NCBI GenBank assembly: GCA_035557095.1
Contig: DATMEB010000132.1
Span: forward strand, 1-64,000
Direction of reading: 5' to 3'
Origin: JALZDI01 sp035557095
GTDB taxonomy: Bacteria > Actinomycetota > Actinomycetes > Propionibacteriales > Nocardioidaceae
Length of the DNA stretch: 64,000 nt
The first letter of the stretch is position 1. Each line of letters opens with the position of its first letter. Below the pieces are notes generated by a model. It saw only the letters and a list, made by a program, of their open reading frames with translations, had not been told where the DNA came from and searched no databases. Positions 8,622 to 17,000 of the stretch are shown one piece after another. Both the position numbers and the translations under genes were made by a program.

Positions 8622-9427
8622 GCGGTCTCCTGTGCCGAGGCCGCTTCCACGGCGGACCCTCGGGTGGGAGCGATCCCGCCGGTGCGGCCGGTGATCCGCT
8701 CCGCGGTATCGGCCATCATCGCGCCGACGTCGGCGACGTTGGCTTCGGTGAGCTCGCTGGAGAACGCCAGCGTGGCCAGCACCAACGTCGGGTGCTCCAA
8801 GCGGTCGAAGACAGCGGCGGCCACACCGCTCTGCGCGAGGTTGTACTGCTGGATGCTGCGGCTGTAGCCGGAGGCGCGCACCTGGTCGAACAGCTCCCGA
8901 AGGTCCGGCAGGTCCACGATCGTGTGCTCGGTGTACTGCGGTAGTCCCTGGGTGCGCGTCAGAGCGGCGAAGTCGTCGAAGTCGCGGTAGGCGTAGAAGG
9001 CGTGCATCAGCGCGGGCGCGGAGAACGGGAACCGGTCGCCGACGTCGACGGTGACGCGCACACCACGGCGTGGGTCGGCGGCGGCGATGACGGTGTAGCC
9101 GCCGGAGCCGTCCTGTTGGGCCGCGAAGACGACGAAGCCCAGCTGCCGGCTCAGTGCGTCGATCTCCTCCTGCACCACCGCGTGGATCGACTCCTGGCTG
9201 ACACCGGTCAACGCCAGCAGTCCCGGACCCAGCGTCCACCCGTTGCGGCTGCCCAGGTTGCTGGCCCAACCGGCTCGTTGCAGCGTGGCCAGGATGTTGT
9301 AGCAGGTGGACCGGTTCAGGCGGAGCTCTCCGGCAAGGACGCCCGGCGACACCCCGGCGGGTGCCTCGACCGCGATCCGTTCCAGGATGCGAATCGCGGC
9401 GTTGACCGCCGGCACGTCGTTGGACAT
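8618..9427 (-). CDS. IclR-family transcriptional regulator
   Basis: This 269-aa regulator has an N-terminal winged helix (AAIRILERIAVEAPAGVSPG, then NRSTCYNILATLQRAG, residues about 8-57) and an IclR effector domain. I chose ATG 9427 (MSNDVPAVN) because AAGGAG precedes it; an upstream in-frame start at 9466 has no such site. It is the first gene of a two-gene operon with UbiX and diverges from the ABC operon at 9636. It probably binds the TGTCCT-N6-AGGACA sites at the four promoters of this region and responds to the aromatic substrate (inference). Confidence 0.9.
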   Translation of the reverse strand: MSNDVPAVNAAIRILERIAVEAPAGVSPGVLAGELRLNRSTCYNILATLQRAGWASNLGSRNGWTLGPGLLALTGVSQESIHAVVQEEIDALSRQLGFVVFAAQQDGSGGYTVIAAADPRRGVRVTVDVGDRFPFSAPALMHAFYAYRDFDDFAALTRTQGLPQYTEHTIVDLPDLRELFDQVRASGYSRSIQQYNLAQSGVAAAVFDRLEHPTLVLATLAFSSELTEANVADVGAMMADTAERITGRTGGIAPTRGSAVEAASAQETA

Positions 9428-9533
9428 CGTCGAACTCCTTCGGTCGGCGGAGCGGCCCCGTTCCACTGCCGGTAGGCCCTAGTGACGAGATCCATGATCT
9501 CGTGGAGCGGACGTTCGGACAACGATACCGGCG

Positions 9534-9562
9534 TTGACCGTCCTCTCCACAGGTCATACTAT
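9534..9562 (+). promoter_or_regulatory. Sigma70-type promoter for the ABC operon
   Basis: TTGACC (9534-9539) and TACTAT (9557-9562) are separated by exactly 17 bp, and the spacer is almost entirely filled by operator site 3. A regulator bound there would block or remodel RNA polymerase. Confidence 0.65.
9539..9556. promoter_or_regulatory. Operator site 3, between -35 and -10
   Basis: CGTCCT, six bases, AGGTCA: the operator palindrome with one mismatch per arm. It overlaps the last base of the -35 element and fills the spacer. Confidence 0.55.
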
Positions 9563-9635
9563 CTCGCATACACGACGATGAGGAGCACCTGCGCCCGGCC
9601 ACTGCTTGGTGGTGCTTCCAGCCCTCGGAGGAGCC

Positions 9636-10490
9636 GTGACGGCAAGCCGCACTCGAGAACAGGTCCACGCCGCGCACGAGTCGCGGGCGACCTCCGCCGC
9701 CGGCGACTCCGCCTCGGTGCCGCAGCTGCGGTGCGAGGGGGTGGGTGTGACCCTGCACGGGGCGGCGGGCGAGGTGCCGGTGCTGCAGGGCGTGGACCTG
9801 AGCGTGCACGACGGGCAGCTGGTGTCGATCCTCGGCCAGTCCGGGTCGGGCAAGACCACATTGCTGCGGGTCCTGGGCGGTCTGCAGCCGGCGACCGCTG
9901 GGGTGGTGCGGTATCGCGGGGAGGAGTTCGACCGGCCGGTGTCCGGGCTGGTGACCGTCTTCCAGGACTACGCGCAGTCGCTGTTGCCCTGGCGCAGCGT
10001 GCGCCGCAACGTCGCCTTGGGCATCGAGCGTCGGTTGACGAAGGCGGAGACGGTCGAGCGGGTCGACGAGGCGCTGGACATGGTCGGACTGACCGACCGC
10101 GCGCAGGAGCACCCCTCGAAGCTGTCCGGCGGGATGCAGCAGCGCGTGCAGATCGCCCGCGCACTGGCGATGCGGCCCTCGGTGATGTTGATGGACGAGC
10201 CGTTCGGTGCCCTGGACGCGATGACCAAGGCCACGCTGCAGGATCAGCTGCAGCGCGTGCAGGCCGCGACCGGCACCACGGTCGTGTTCGTCACCCACGA
10301 CGTCGAGGAGGCCGTGTACCTCTCCGACGAGGTCGTCATCCTGCAGGACAAGCCCGCTTCGGTCGGCGTACGGCTGGAGGTTCAGCTGAACCGTCCTCGC
10401 CACCAGCTGCAGACCAAGGAGGACGCGCACTACCTGGACCTGCGGCACCGCGTCTACGAGGCGCTCGGCTACGGGGCGGCCGTCGAATGA
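9636..10490 (+). CDS. ABC transporter ATP-binding protein, SsuB/TauB type
   Basis: This 284-aa ATPase energises the importer formed with the two permeases downstream. Walker A is GQSGSGKTT (about 67-75), the Q-loop FQDYAQSLLPW (about 109-119), the signature LSGGMQQRVQIARAL (about 163) and Walker B VMLMDEPFGALDA (about 187). The LLPW motif after the Q-loop is typical of nitrate/sulfonate/taurine ATPases. GTG 9636 follows a GGAGGAG site; an earlier in-frame GTG at 9606 does not. It overlaps the first permease by 4 bp. Confidence 0.92.
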   Translation: MTASRTREQVHAAHESRATSAAGDSASVPQLRCEGVGVTLHGAAGEVPVLQGVDLSVHDGQLVSILGQSGSGKTTLLRVLGGLQPATAGVVRYRGEEFDRPVSGLVTVFQDYAQSLLPWRSVRRNVALGIERRLTKAETVERVDEALDMVGLTDRAQEHPSKLSGGMQQRVQIARALAMRPSVMLMDEPFGALDAMTKATLQDQLQRVQAATGTTVVFVTHDVEEAVYLSDEVVILQDKPASVGVRLEVQLNRPRHQLQTKEDAHYLDLRHRVYEALGYGAAVE

Positions 10491-11269
10491 GGACCCTGAG
10501 CCGCAGGGTGAACCTCCTCGGGCTCGGCACCCTTCTTGCCATCGCGGTGGTGTGGCAGCTGGCGGACGCCCTCGGCCTGGTGTCCTTCCGCTACATCCCG
10601 AGCCCTGCCGAGGTGCTCGACTCCGGCAGCTCCCTGCTGGCCTCCGGAGAACTGCAGCAGAACCTCACGCACACGCTGTCGGCGGCGCTCCTGGGCTGGT
10701 TCAACGCCTGCGCGATCGCCGTGCCTGCGGGCGTCGTCATCGGCCTCTCGCGAGTTGTGTGGACGTCGACGATGGCCAGCCTGGATGCGCTGCGCGCACT
10801 CCCCATCGTGGGTTTCGTCCCGGTGGCGGTGCTGCTCTTCGGCTTCACCATGTCCATGGAGATCGTGGTCGCGACCTACGCCGCGATCTGGCCGATCCTG
10901 CTGAACACGATCGCCGGCCTGCGCGCCGCCCCGCCCCGATCGCTGGAGGTGGCGAAGATGATGCAGTTCGGGAGGCTTCGCACGCTGTGGGCGGTGCGGC
11001 TCCCCATCGCTACGCCGTACATCGTGGTCGGACTGCGGCTGGGTCTGTCTCTGTCGCTGGTGCTGGCGCTGGTCGCGGAGATCGTCGGCAACCCCGCCGG
11101 CCTCGGGTACGCACTGGTCGAGGCAGGACAGTCCCTCCAGCCAGGGACCATGTTCGCCTACATCATCGCCATCGGGCTCGCCGGCATCGCGCTCAACGCC
11201 GTGCTCATGACGGTCGCCCGGCTGGGCTTCCGCGGCCAGATGTCCGTGGCCGGTGAGGACGTCTCATGA
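10487..11269 (+). CDS. ABC transporter permease, SsuC/TauC type
   Basis: This 260-aa integral membrane protein has about six hydrophobic segments and the binding-protein-dependent permease fold. The cytoplasmic coupling loop is recognisable as SLEVAKMMQFGRLRTLWAVRLP (about 150-172), with the family EAA-like spacing. The start overlaps the ATPase stop by 4 bp and the end overlaps the next permease by 4 bp. The two permeases are different proteins, so the channel is probably a heterodimer, less usual than the homodimeric SsuC channel. Confidence 0.88.
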   Translation: MRTLSRRVNLLGLGTLLAIAVVWQLADALGLVSFRYIPSPAEVLDSGSSLLASGELQQNLTHTLSAALLGWFNACAIAVPAGVVIGLSRVVWTSTMASLDALRALPIVGFVPVAVLLFGFTMSMEIVVATYAAIWPILLNTIAGLRAAPPRSLEVAKMMQFGRLRTLWAVRLPIATPYIVVGLRLGLSLSLVLALVAEIVGNPAGLGYALVEAGQSLQPGTMFAYIIAIGLAGIALNAVLMTVARLGFRGQMSVAGEDVS

Positions 11270-12096
11270 CCACGTCCACACCCGTCCGCGCCGTAGAGCA
11301 GGCCGCCGGGTCGGTGGAGGCGCGCGGACGAACGCGCCGCTCGACGAGCCAGAGCAGTAGCAGCCCCATCGTCGGTCTGCTCCCACTCGCGCTGGCTCTT
11401 GCGGCATGGCAGCTGCTCGGTCGCGAGCAGTCGCCGTACTTCCCCCCGCCGTCACGCTGGTTCGATGCCCTGTTGCCGCTGTGGACGAGTGGCGCACTGA
11501 TGGAGGCGGTACGGGCGACGATCTGGACCCTGCTCCTGGGGCTCGTGCTGGCCACCGCCGTCGGCGGGCTGCTCGGGATGGCGGTGGGTTCGAGCCGGCG
11601 CGCGGACCAGGCACTGGGGCCGCTGTTCGAGTTCCTCCGCGTCCTGCCGGCTGCCGCCCTCGTGCCCTTGGCGGCGCTGGTCCTCGGCTACACGCTGCAG
11701 ATGAAGCTCGCCGTGGTCGTGCTGCCGGCGACCTGGCCGATCCTGCTCGCCTGCCGGTCGGCTCGGCGGGCGGTCAGCCCGGTTCTCATCGACGCGTCTC
11801 GCTCGCTCGGCCTGAGCCGCGGGGAGCGGTTCCGCAAGGTGCTTGTCCCCAGCCTGACCCCCGGCATCCTGCTGGGCCTGCGCGTCGCAGCACCGCTCGC
11901 GCTGATCATCACGATCCTGGTCGAGATCGTGACCAGAGTGGATGGCGTCGGGGCGCTGCTCGGAGCCGCGCAGGCGAACTACCGCTCGGCGCAGGTCTAC
12001 GGTCTACTGCTCCTGGCGGGCGTCATCGGGTTCGCGGTCAACTGGGCGGTGACCCACGTCGAGACGCTCGTCGGGGTGCGCATGCATGGCAACTGA
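11266..12096 (+). CDS. ABC transporter permease, SsuC/TauC type (second)
   Basis: This 276-aa second permease carries a polar Ser/Arg-rich N-terminus of about 35 residues before the first membrane segment (IVGLLPLALALAAWQLLG). The coupling loop is IDASRSLGLSRGERFRKVLVP (about 172-192). It is the last gene of the operon; no binding protein follows, so the SsuA-like lipoprotein at 5294-6262 is the best candidate partner. The 163 bp after it contain no clear terminator or gene. Confidence 0.88.
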   Translation: MTTSTPVRAVEQAAGSVEARGRTRRSTSQSSSSPIVGLLPLALALAAWQLLGREQSPYFPPPSRWFDALLPLWTSGALMEAVRATIWTLLLGLVLATAVGGLLGMAVGSSRRADQALGPLFEFLRVLPAAALVPLAALVLGYTLQMKLAVVVLPATWPILLACRSARRAVSPVLIDASRSLGLSRGERFRKVLVPSLTPGILLGLRVAAPLALIITILVEIVTRVDGVGALLGAAQANYRSAQVYGLLLLAGVIGFAVNWAVTHVETLVGVRMHGN

Positions 12097-12259
12097 GACG
12101 AGCTCCCACCACCGGGTAACCTGCCGCCCACGCAGTCGAGGCGCGCGCGACCGCCTGCCGACTGTCCGTGCCACCTCCACCAGCACCGTCGCCTTCCGCA
12201 GCGGCTGACCGCGGCGGCAGGCCAGGGCCCTCTCGGGTCCTCGACCAAGGGACGTCGTG

Positions 12260-13729
12260 ATGCCCCAGACCACCAACACCACCGACAGCGCGGGCGCGGG
12301 TAGCCGGCCGGTCGTCGAAAGCGCGAACGCCTTCGAGGTCAGGCTGTCGGCGCAGCGGCAGCGGCTCTGCAACATCCTCGCCGTCACCGGCCTGGCCGTC
12401 TGCGCGGCCGCCGGGTTCACGGTCGACGGCGGGCCCACCCTGTGGGGACTGGCGCCGATCGTGCTGTTCGGTGCACTGTGTCTCGCCGGCATGGACATGG
12501 TCATCGCCACCGCCGTCAGCCTCCTCGGCGGCGTACTGATCGCGCAGCTGGGGCCGGCCGAGGTCGGCGACCTCCTCGCGGCCGGGCTCATCGACGACGA
12601 GCTGGTCGCCGCCATCGGCCTGATCATCGTGCTCGGCGCCGGCACCGGCGAGGTGCTGCGGGTCACCGGTGTGGCCGGCCGCATCGTGCGGACGGTGATG
12701 GGTGCGCTCGGCGAACGCACCCAGCGGGCCGTCATGCTCGGCGTGATGCTGTCGTGCCTCGTGCTGGTCACCGCGCTGGGCACACTCGCCGGTGCGCTGG
12801 CGATCGCCGCGCCCATCCTCATCCCGATCGCGGCTCGCACGGGGTTCACCCGCTCGGCGACCGCGGCGATGATGTTCGTCGGCGGCTGCGCGGGTTTGGC
12901 GCTCGCCCCGTTCGCCGGGTCCAACGTGGCGATCATGGACGCCGCCGAGGTGGACTACTTCACCTACCTGCGTTACGGGGGCGCCCCCATCGCGGTGCTG
13001 TCGGTACTGATGGCGCTGCTGATCGTGCCGTGGATCCAGCGACGCACCCGCGAACTCGACGACTTCTACAACGCCGACGAGGCCGGCATGCAGGCCGGTG
13101 AGGAGCCGGCGCGCGCCGGCCGGACGACCGCGGTGTTCCTCACCGCCCTGCTGGTCAGCGTCATCTACGCCACCGTCAGCGAGGCCGGCATCGCGTTCCC
13201 GCTGCTGGCGCTGCCGCTGCTGGCGGTCGTCACCGGCCTGGCCGCCAGGCTGCCGCTCACCGAGGTTGCCTCCCACATCTACCGGGGCGGTGCCCGGCTG
13301 CTCAGCATCCTGATCCTGTTCTGGCTGCTGGCCGCGCTCTTCCTCATCATCAACGACCTGGCGCCTTTCGACGTGATCCTCGAGCAGTACGGCGCGGACC
13401 TGAAGAACATGTCCGGGCTCGCGTTCGCCGTCGCAGTCGCGCTGCTCGGCTGGGTCGGCGTGCCTGGGGCCACCGCCGCCCAGGTGGTGCTCATCGACAA
13501 GGTGTTCGGCCCGCTGGCGGCCACCATCGGCATCAGCACCGGGGCCTGGGTCATCGTGCTGCTGTGGGCGTCGAAGGCCGACACGTACGGTCCGTTCCCG
13601 AACGCGAACATGATCGGGGCGATGGGACTGGCCCGGTCCACCAGTCTGAAGACGCTGCTGTACACCGGCTGGGCCATCCTGGTGCCTGCGTGCGCGCTCT
13701 ACGCGGTCCTGCTGGCGGTACTCACGTGA
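12260..13729 (+). CDS. Ion-transporter-superfamily permease (NhaC/YfcC/DcuC-like)
   Basis: This 489-aa membrane protein has about 12 hydrophobic segments split by a cytoplasmic loop rich in charges around residues 265-295 (IQRRTRELDDFYNADEAG). The two halves and re-entrant regions such as FVGGCAGLALAPFAGSN resemble the ion-transporter superfamily, which includes Na+/H+ antiporters and C4-dicarboxylate or peptide-type carriers. ATG 12260 follows AAGGGA; an adjacent GTG at 12257 is possible. It overlaps the D-aminoacylase gene by 4 bp, so it likely imports that enzyme's substrate. The substrate cannot be read from sequence. Confidence 0.75.
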   Translation: MPQTTNTTDSAGAGSRPVVESANAFEVRLSAQRQRLCNILAVTGLAVCAAAGFTVDGGPTLWGLAPIVLFGALCLAGMDMVIATAVSLLGGVLIAQLGPAEVGDLLAAGLIDDELVAAIGLIIVLGAGTGEVLRVTGVAGRIVRTVMGALGERTQRAVMLGVMLSCLVLVTALGTLAGALAIAAPILIPIAARTGFTRSATAAMMFVGGCAGLALAPFAGSNVAIMDAAEVDYFTYLRYGGAPIAVLSVLMALLIVPWIQRRTRELDDFYNADEAGMQAGEEPARAGRTTAVFLTALLVSVIYATVSEAGIAFPLLALPLLAVVTGLAARLPLTEVASHIYRGGARLLSILILFWLLAALFLIINDLAPFDVILEQYGADLKNMSGLAFAVAVALLGWVGVPGATAAQVVLIDKVFGPLAATIGISTGAWVIVLLWASKADTYGPFPNANMIGAMGLARSTSLKTLLYTGWAILVPACALYAVLLAVLT

Positions 13730-15330
13730 CCATTCACAGTGGGGGACAGCCACCGGCGGACGTGCTCGTCCGCGGCGGAACTGTCATCGACGGCACCGGC
13801 GCGCCGCCCCGCCGGGCCGACGTGGTCGTGCACGGCGGCACCGTCACCACCGTGTGTGGGCCAGGAGAGGCCGACACGACGGCCGCACGTGCCGAGGTGG
13901 ACGCCACCGGGCAGGTCGTGTGTCCCGGGTTCATCGACCTGCACTCCCACGCGGACTTCAGCATTCTCGGCCATCCGGCAGCGGATACCGCGCTCACCCA
14001 AGGGGTGACCACACTCGTGACCGGCAACTGCGGCTGGTCGCCCTTCCCGCTCGCCGACTCAGAGACGCTGCCGCGCGCGACCGCGTTCCTCGACCCCGAG
14101 CTCGACTGGTCGTGGAACGACGCCGCCGGCTTCGCCCGCGCGGTGGACGGCGCCGGTCCGGCGGTGAACCTCGCGCTGCAGGTCGGACACTCGTCGCTGC
14201 GGATTGCCGTGCTCGGCGCGGACGAGAGGGCGCCCACCCGCAGCGAGCTCAAGCGCATGTGCGCGCTGCTGGAGCAGGCCGCCGAACAGGGCGTGCACGG
14301 GTTCTCCACCGGGCTGATCTACGCGCCCGGCTGTTACGCCGACACCCAGGAGGTCACCGCACTGGTTCAGGTCGCGGCCGACTGCGGGCTGCTGTACTCC
14401 ACGCACATGCGAAACGAGGCCGGCCAGCTGCTGCCGGCGGTGAATGAGGCGCTGGACACCGCGCGGGCCGCCGGCGCCCGGCTGGAGATCTCGCACCTGA
14501 AGGCGATGGGACGTCCCAACCACGGCCGGGTCGCCCAGGCTCTGCAGTGCATCGAGCGAGCGGCGGAAGACATTGACGTCGGCTGCGACATGTACCCCTA
14601 CACCGCCTCCTCGACCACGCTCACCTCGCGACTGCCGACCTGGGCGATCGACGGGGGAGTGGACGCGCTGCTGGACCGGCTCGCCGACCCCGCCATACGC
14701 GGGCGGATCGCAGCGGAGCTGAGGCAACGGCTGGTCGCAGACGTGGACCCCGACGGTGTCGTGGTCGCCGCCCTTCCCGACGGCCCGCACTCGGACACGG
14801 TCGGGTCCAGCCTCACCGAGATCGGCGCCCGGCTCGGCGTCGGGCCGGACGAGGCGGCGCTTCGGCTGCTCGAGGACCACCAGGCAGCGGTGGCGGTGGT
14901 CAACCACGCGATGGCTGAGGACGACGTCACCGCAGTGCTTCGACACCCGCTGGCCAGTGTTGCGAGCGACGGCTGGACGATGCGCCCCGTCGGCGCCGGC
15001 GCCCCGCACCCACGCAGCTTCGGCACGTTCGCCCGTGTGCTGGGCCGGTACGTGCGCGAGCGCGGTGACCTTCAGCTGGCAGAGGCGATCGCCAAGATGA
15101 CGTCACGGCCCGCGGCCCGGGCCGGGCTTACCGGGCGCGGTGTGCTGCAGGAAGGGGCGGTCGCCGACATCGCCGTGTTCGACCCGGAGATGGTGACCGA
15201 CCGCTCCACCTTCGCGGACCCCTGGCAGCTCTCGGTCGGGGTGACCGCGGTCCTGGTCGCCGGCCGGATCGCAAAGATCGAGGGGCAGCTCACCGGTCAC
15301 CGCGCCGGTGTGGTGCTCCGGAAGGGATGA
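13726..15330 (+). CDS. N-acyl-D-amino-acid deacylase (D-aminoacylase family)
   Basis: This 534-aa amidohydrolase-superfamily enzyme hydrolyses N-acyl-D-amino acids in the cytoplasm. Metal ligands are visible in DLHSHADFS (about 68-76), the D-aminoacylase-specific Cys in TGNCGWSP (about 101-108), STHMRNEA, EISHLKAMG and the Asp of VASDGW. The GTG start at 13726 overlaps the transporter stop as GTGA, and its stop overlaps the N-carbamoyl hydrolase start as ATGA. The metal-binding set looks intact. It could equally serve N-acyl-D-Glu or N-acyl-D-Asp; side-chain preference cannot be called. Confidence 0.88.
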   Translation: MTIHSGGQPPADVLVRGGTVIDGTGAPPRRADVVVHGGTVTTVCGPGEADTTAARAEVDATGQVVCPGFIDLHSHADFSILGHPAADTALTQGVTTLVTGNCGWSPFPLADSETLPRATAFLDPELDWSWNDAAGFARAVDGAGPAVNLALQVGHSSLRIAVLGADERAPTRSELKRMCALLEQAAEQGVHGFSTGLIYAPGCYADTQEVTALVQVAADCGLLYSTHMRNEAGQLLPAVNEALDTARAAGARLEISHLKAMGRPNHGRVAQALQCIERAAEDIDVGCDMYPYTASSTTLTSRLPTWAIDGGVDALLDRLADPAIRGRIAAELRQRLVADVDPDGVVVAALPDGPHSDTVGSSLTEIGARLGVGPDEAALRLLEDHQAAVAVVNHAMAEDDVTAVLRHPLASVASDGWTMRPVGAGAPHPRSFGTFARVLGRYVRERGDLQLAEAIAKMTSRPAARAGLTGRGVLQEGAVADIAVFDPEMVTDRSTFADPWQLSVGVTAVLVAGRIAKIEGQLTGHRAGVVLRKG

Positions 15331-16253
15331 CACCGATGATGCCGACTCCTAACTCCCGCGCACGGCCATCCCGCCGGATGCGTGTCGCCGCGGCGCAGCT
15401 GGGACCGAACCAGGAGGAGATGCCCCGCGCCAGCGTCGTCAAACGACTCGTGGCCCTGACCGACCAGGCTGCAAGCGAGCAGGTCGACCTGGTCGTCTTC
15501 CCGGAGCTTGCGCTGACGACCTACTTCCCCAAGCGGATACGAGACGACGCCGACCAGTTCTTCGACACCGAGATGCCGAACCCGTCGGTACAGCCGCTGT
15601 TCGACCGCGCGCGTGAGGCGGGGATGGCGTTCTGCCTCGGGTACGCCGAGCGAACCGAGAATGGCCGCCACTTCAACACCATGGTCTACGTGGACGGGTC
15701 CGGAGCCGTGGCGCACCGCTACCGCAAGCTGCATCTGCCCGGACTGCCTGGACCCGCTCCGCCCGGACAGTTCCGCGTGTACGAGCCCTACTTCTTCGAC
15801 CACGGCGATACCGGGCTGCATCCGTTCGCCACCCAGGACGCGATGCTGGGCATGATGTTGTGCCAGGACCGGCGCTATCCGGAGACGTACCGCGCGCTGG
15901 GTCTCGGGGGCGCCGAGGTGATCGTCAGCGGCTACAACACCCCGGCCCATCCACTGTCCCTGTCACAACACGAGCTGTGCCTGCGGGCCGGCGCGTACGA
16001 GAACAGCCTCTTCGTGATCGCCACAGCCAAGGCCGGGGTCGAGGACGGCGCACACCTGATCGGCGGGTCCTGCGTGGTGGACCCGAACGGACAGGTCATC
16101 GCCCGCGCCGACACCGAGGACGACGAGCTGGTGACCGCAGAGCTGGACCTCACGCTCATCACCGAGGCCCGGAACCGATGGGACTTCTACGGCCGCCGCC
16201 ACCCGCGGCACTACACGGCGCTCACCGCCGACCTGCCGGAGCACCGGAGCTGA
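15327..16253 (+). CDS. N-carbamoyl-D-amino-acid hydrolase-like carbon-nitrogen hydrolase
   Basis: This 308-aa nitrilase-superfamily enzyme has the complete Glu-Lys-Cys triad: FPELALTTYF (Glu about 55), YRKLHLPG (Lys about 135) and MLCQDRRYPE (Cys about 179). The DRRYPE Arg pair and the following GYNTPAHP are hallmarks of D-carbamoylases, where the arginines bind the substrate carboxylate. It would release D-amino acid, CO2 and ammonia from N-carbamoyl-D-amino acids. Its coupling to a D-aminoacylase and a transporter supports a D-amino-acid-derivative pathway. L-carbamoylases are a different fold, so the D assignment is fairly strong. Confidence 0.85.
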   Translation: MTPMMPTPNSRARPSRRMRVAAAQLGPNQEEMPRASVVKRLVALTDQAASEQVDLVVFPELALTTYFPKRIRDDADQFFDTEMPNPSVQPLFDRAREAGMAFCLGYAERTENGRHFNTMVYVDGSGAVAHRYRKLHLPGLPGPAPPGQFRVYEPYFFDHGDTGLHPFATQDAMLGMMLCQDRRYPETYRALGLGGAEVIVSGYNTPAHPLSLSQHELCLRAGAYENSLFVIATAKAGVEDGAHLIGGSCVVDPNGQVIARADTEDDELVTAELDLTLITEARNRWDFYGRRHPRHYTALTADLPEHRS

Positions 16254-16276
16254 GGCCGTCGCACCCGACCCTCAGC
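16249..16276. terminator. Possible terminator between convergent genes
   Basis: A 7-bp stem (GCTGAGG with CCTCAGC) spans the stop of the N-carbamoyl hydrolase gene, before the convergent HAD gene. It is short and has no T-tract. Confidence 0.35.
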
Positions 16277-16294
16277 GCGAGTGAACCGCCGCCT

Positions 16295-16987
16295 TCACGG
16301 CAGCACTGGTCGTCCGTCCGCGAGCGCCGCCAGTCCCCACAGATCGCGCCACTCGTAGTCGGGTGCAGGACCTTCAGGCTGCGGCTCCGCATGCCGGTTC
16401 ACCCACGCGGTGGACATGCCCGCTGCGGATGCGGACGCATGGTCGTACTTGAACCCGAACGCCACGTGCAGGATGCGCTCCGGCGGCACGCCGATGCGCT
16501 CCAGCGCCTGGTCGAAGAACGCCGGGTGAGGCTTGTAGATGCCGCAGTCCTCGGCGGTGACGACGTCGTCGAACGGTACGCGCAGGTGCCGCAGGCTGTG
16601 CTCGACGATGTCGCGGTCGGTGTTGGACATGATGACCAGGCGAAGCCCGGCGGCGCGGGCGCGGGTCAGCGCCGGGAAGGTGTCCGGGAACGGCTGCCAG
16701 GAGCGCATGGAGGCGACGAAGTCCTCGGCCAGCCGCTGGTCGTAGGTCCACCCGCGCTGCCGGCACGTCTGCTGGAGACTTTCGGCGAGCACCTGCTTGT
16801 ACGGGCGGTAAGTCTGCTGCAGCAGCGCGAACTGCAGCTGCTCCCACTCATCACGCAGCTCCCGGCCGGGCACCAGGTCCGTGCGGTCCTGACGCAGAGC
16901 GTGCTGGTAGAGGAACTGGGCGGCGCCGCCCTCCCAGTCGATCAGCGTCCCGTAACAGTCGAACGTCGCCACCTCGTAGTCGCCCAT
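16295..16987 (-). CDS. HAD-family hydrolase (haloacid dehalogenase type II-like)
   Basis: This 230-aa HAD-superfamily hydrolase has motif I FDCYGTLIDW (nucleophile Asp about residue 10), motif II VIMSNTDRD, and motif III/IV around IYKPHPAFF and FGFKYDHASASAAGM. The alpha-helical cap and TFDCYGTL start resemble L-2-haloacid dehalogenases, but such proteins are often small-molecule phosphatases. ATG 16987 follows AGGGAG. It lies 13 bp after the amidohydrolase at 17001 and looks like the last gene of the leftward symporter operon. Function beyond the family is open. Confidence 0.8.
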   Translation of the reverse strand: MGDYEVATFDCYGTLIDWEGGAAQFLYQHALRQDRTDLVPGRELRDEWEQLQFALLQQTYRPYKQVLAESLQQTCRQRGWTYDQRLAEDFVASMRSWQPFPDTFPALTRARAAGLRLVIMSNTDRDIVEHSLRHLRVPFDDVVTAEDCGIYKPHPAFFDQALERIGVPPERILHVAFGFKYDHASASAAGMSTAWVNRHAEPQPEGPAPDYEWRDLWGLAALADGRPVLP

Positions 16988-17000
16988 CACACTCCCTTGC

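Noticed and set aside
12038..13753. A 571-aa minus-strand frame opposite the IT-type transporter
   Set aside because: Gln/Arg/His-rich antisense shadow without family features.
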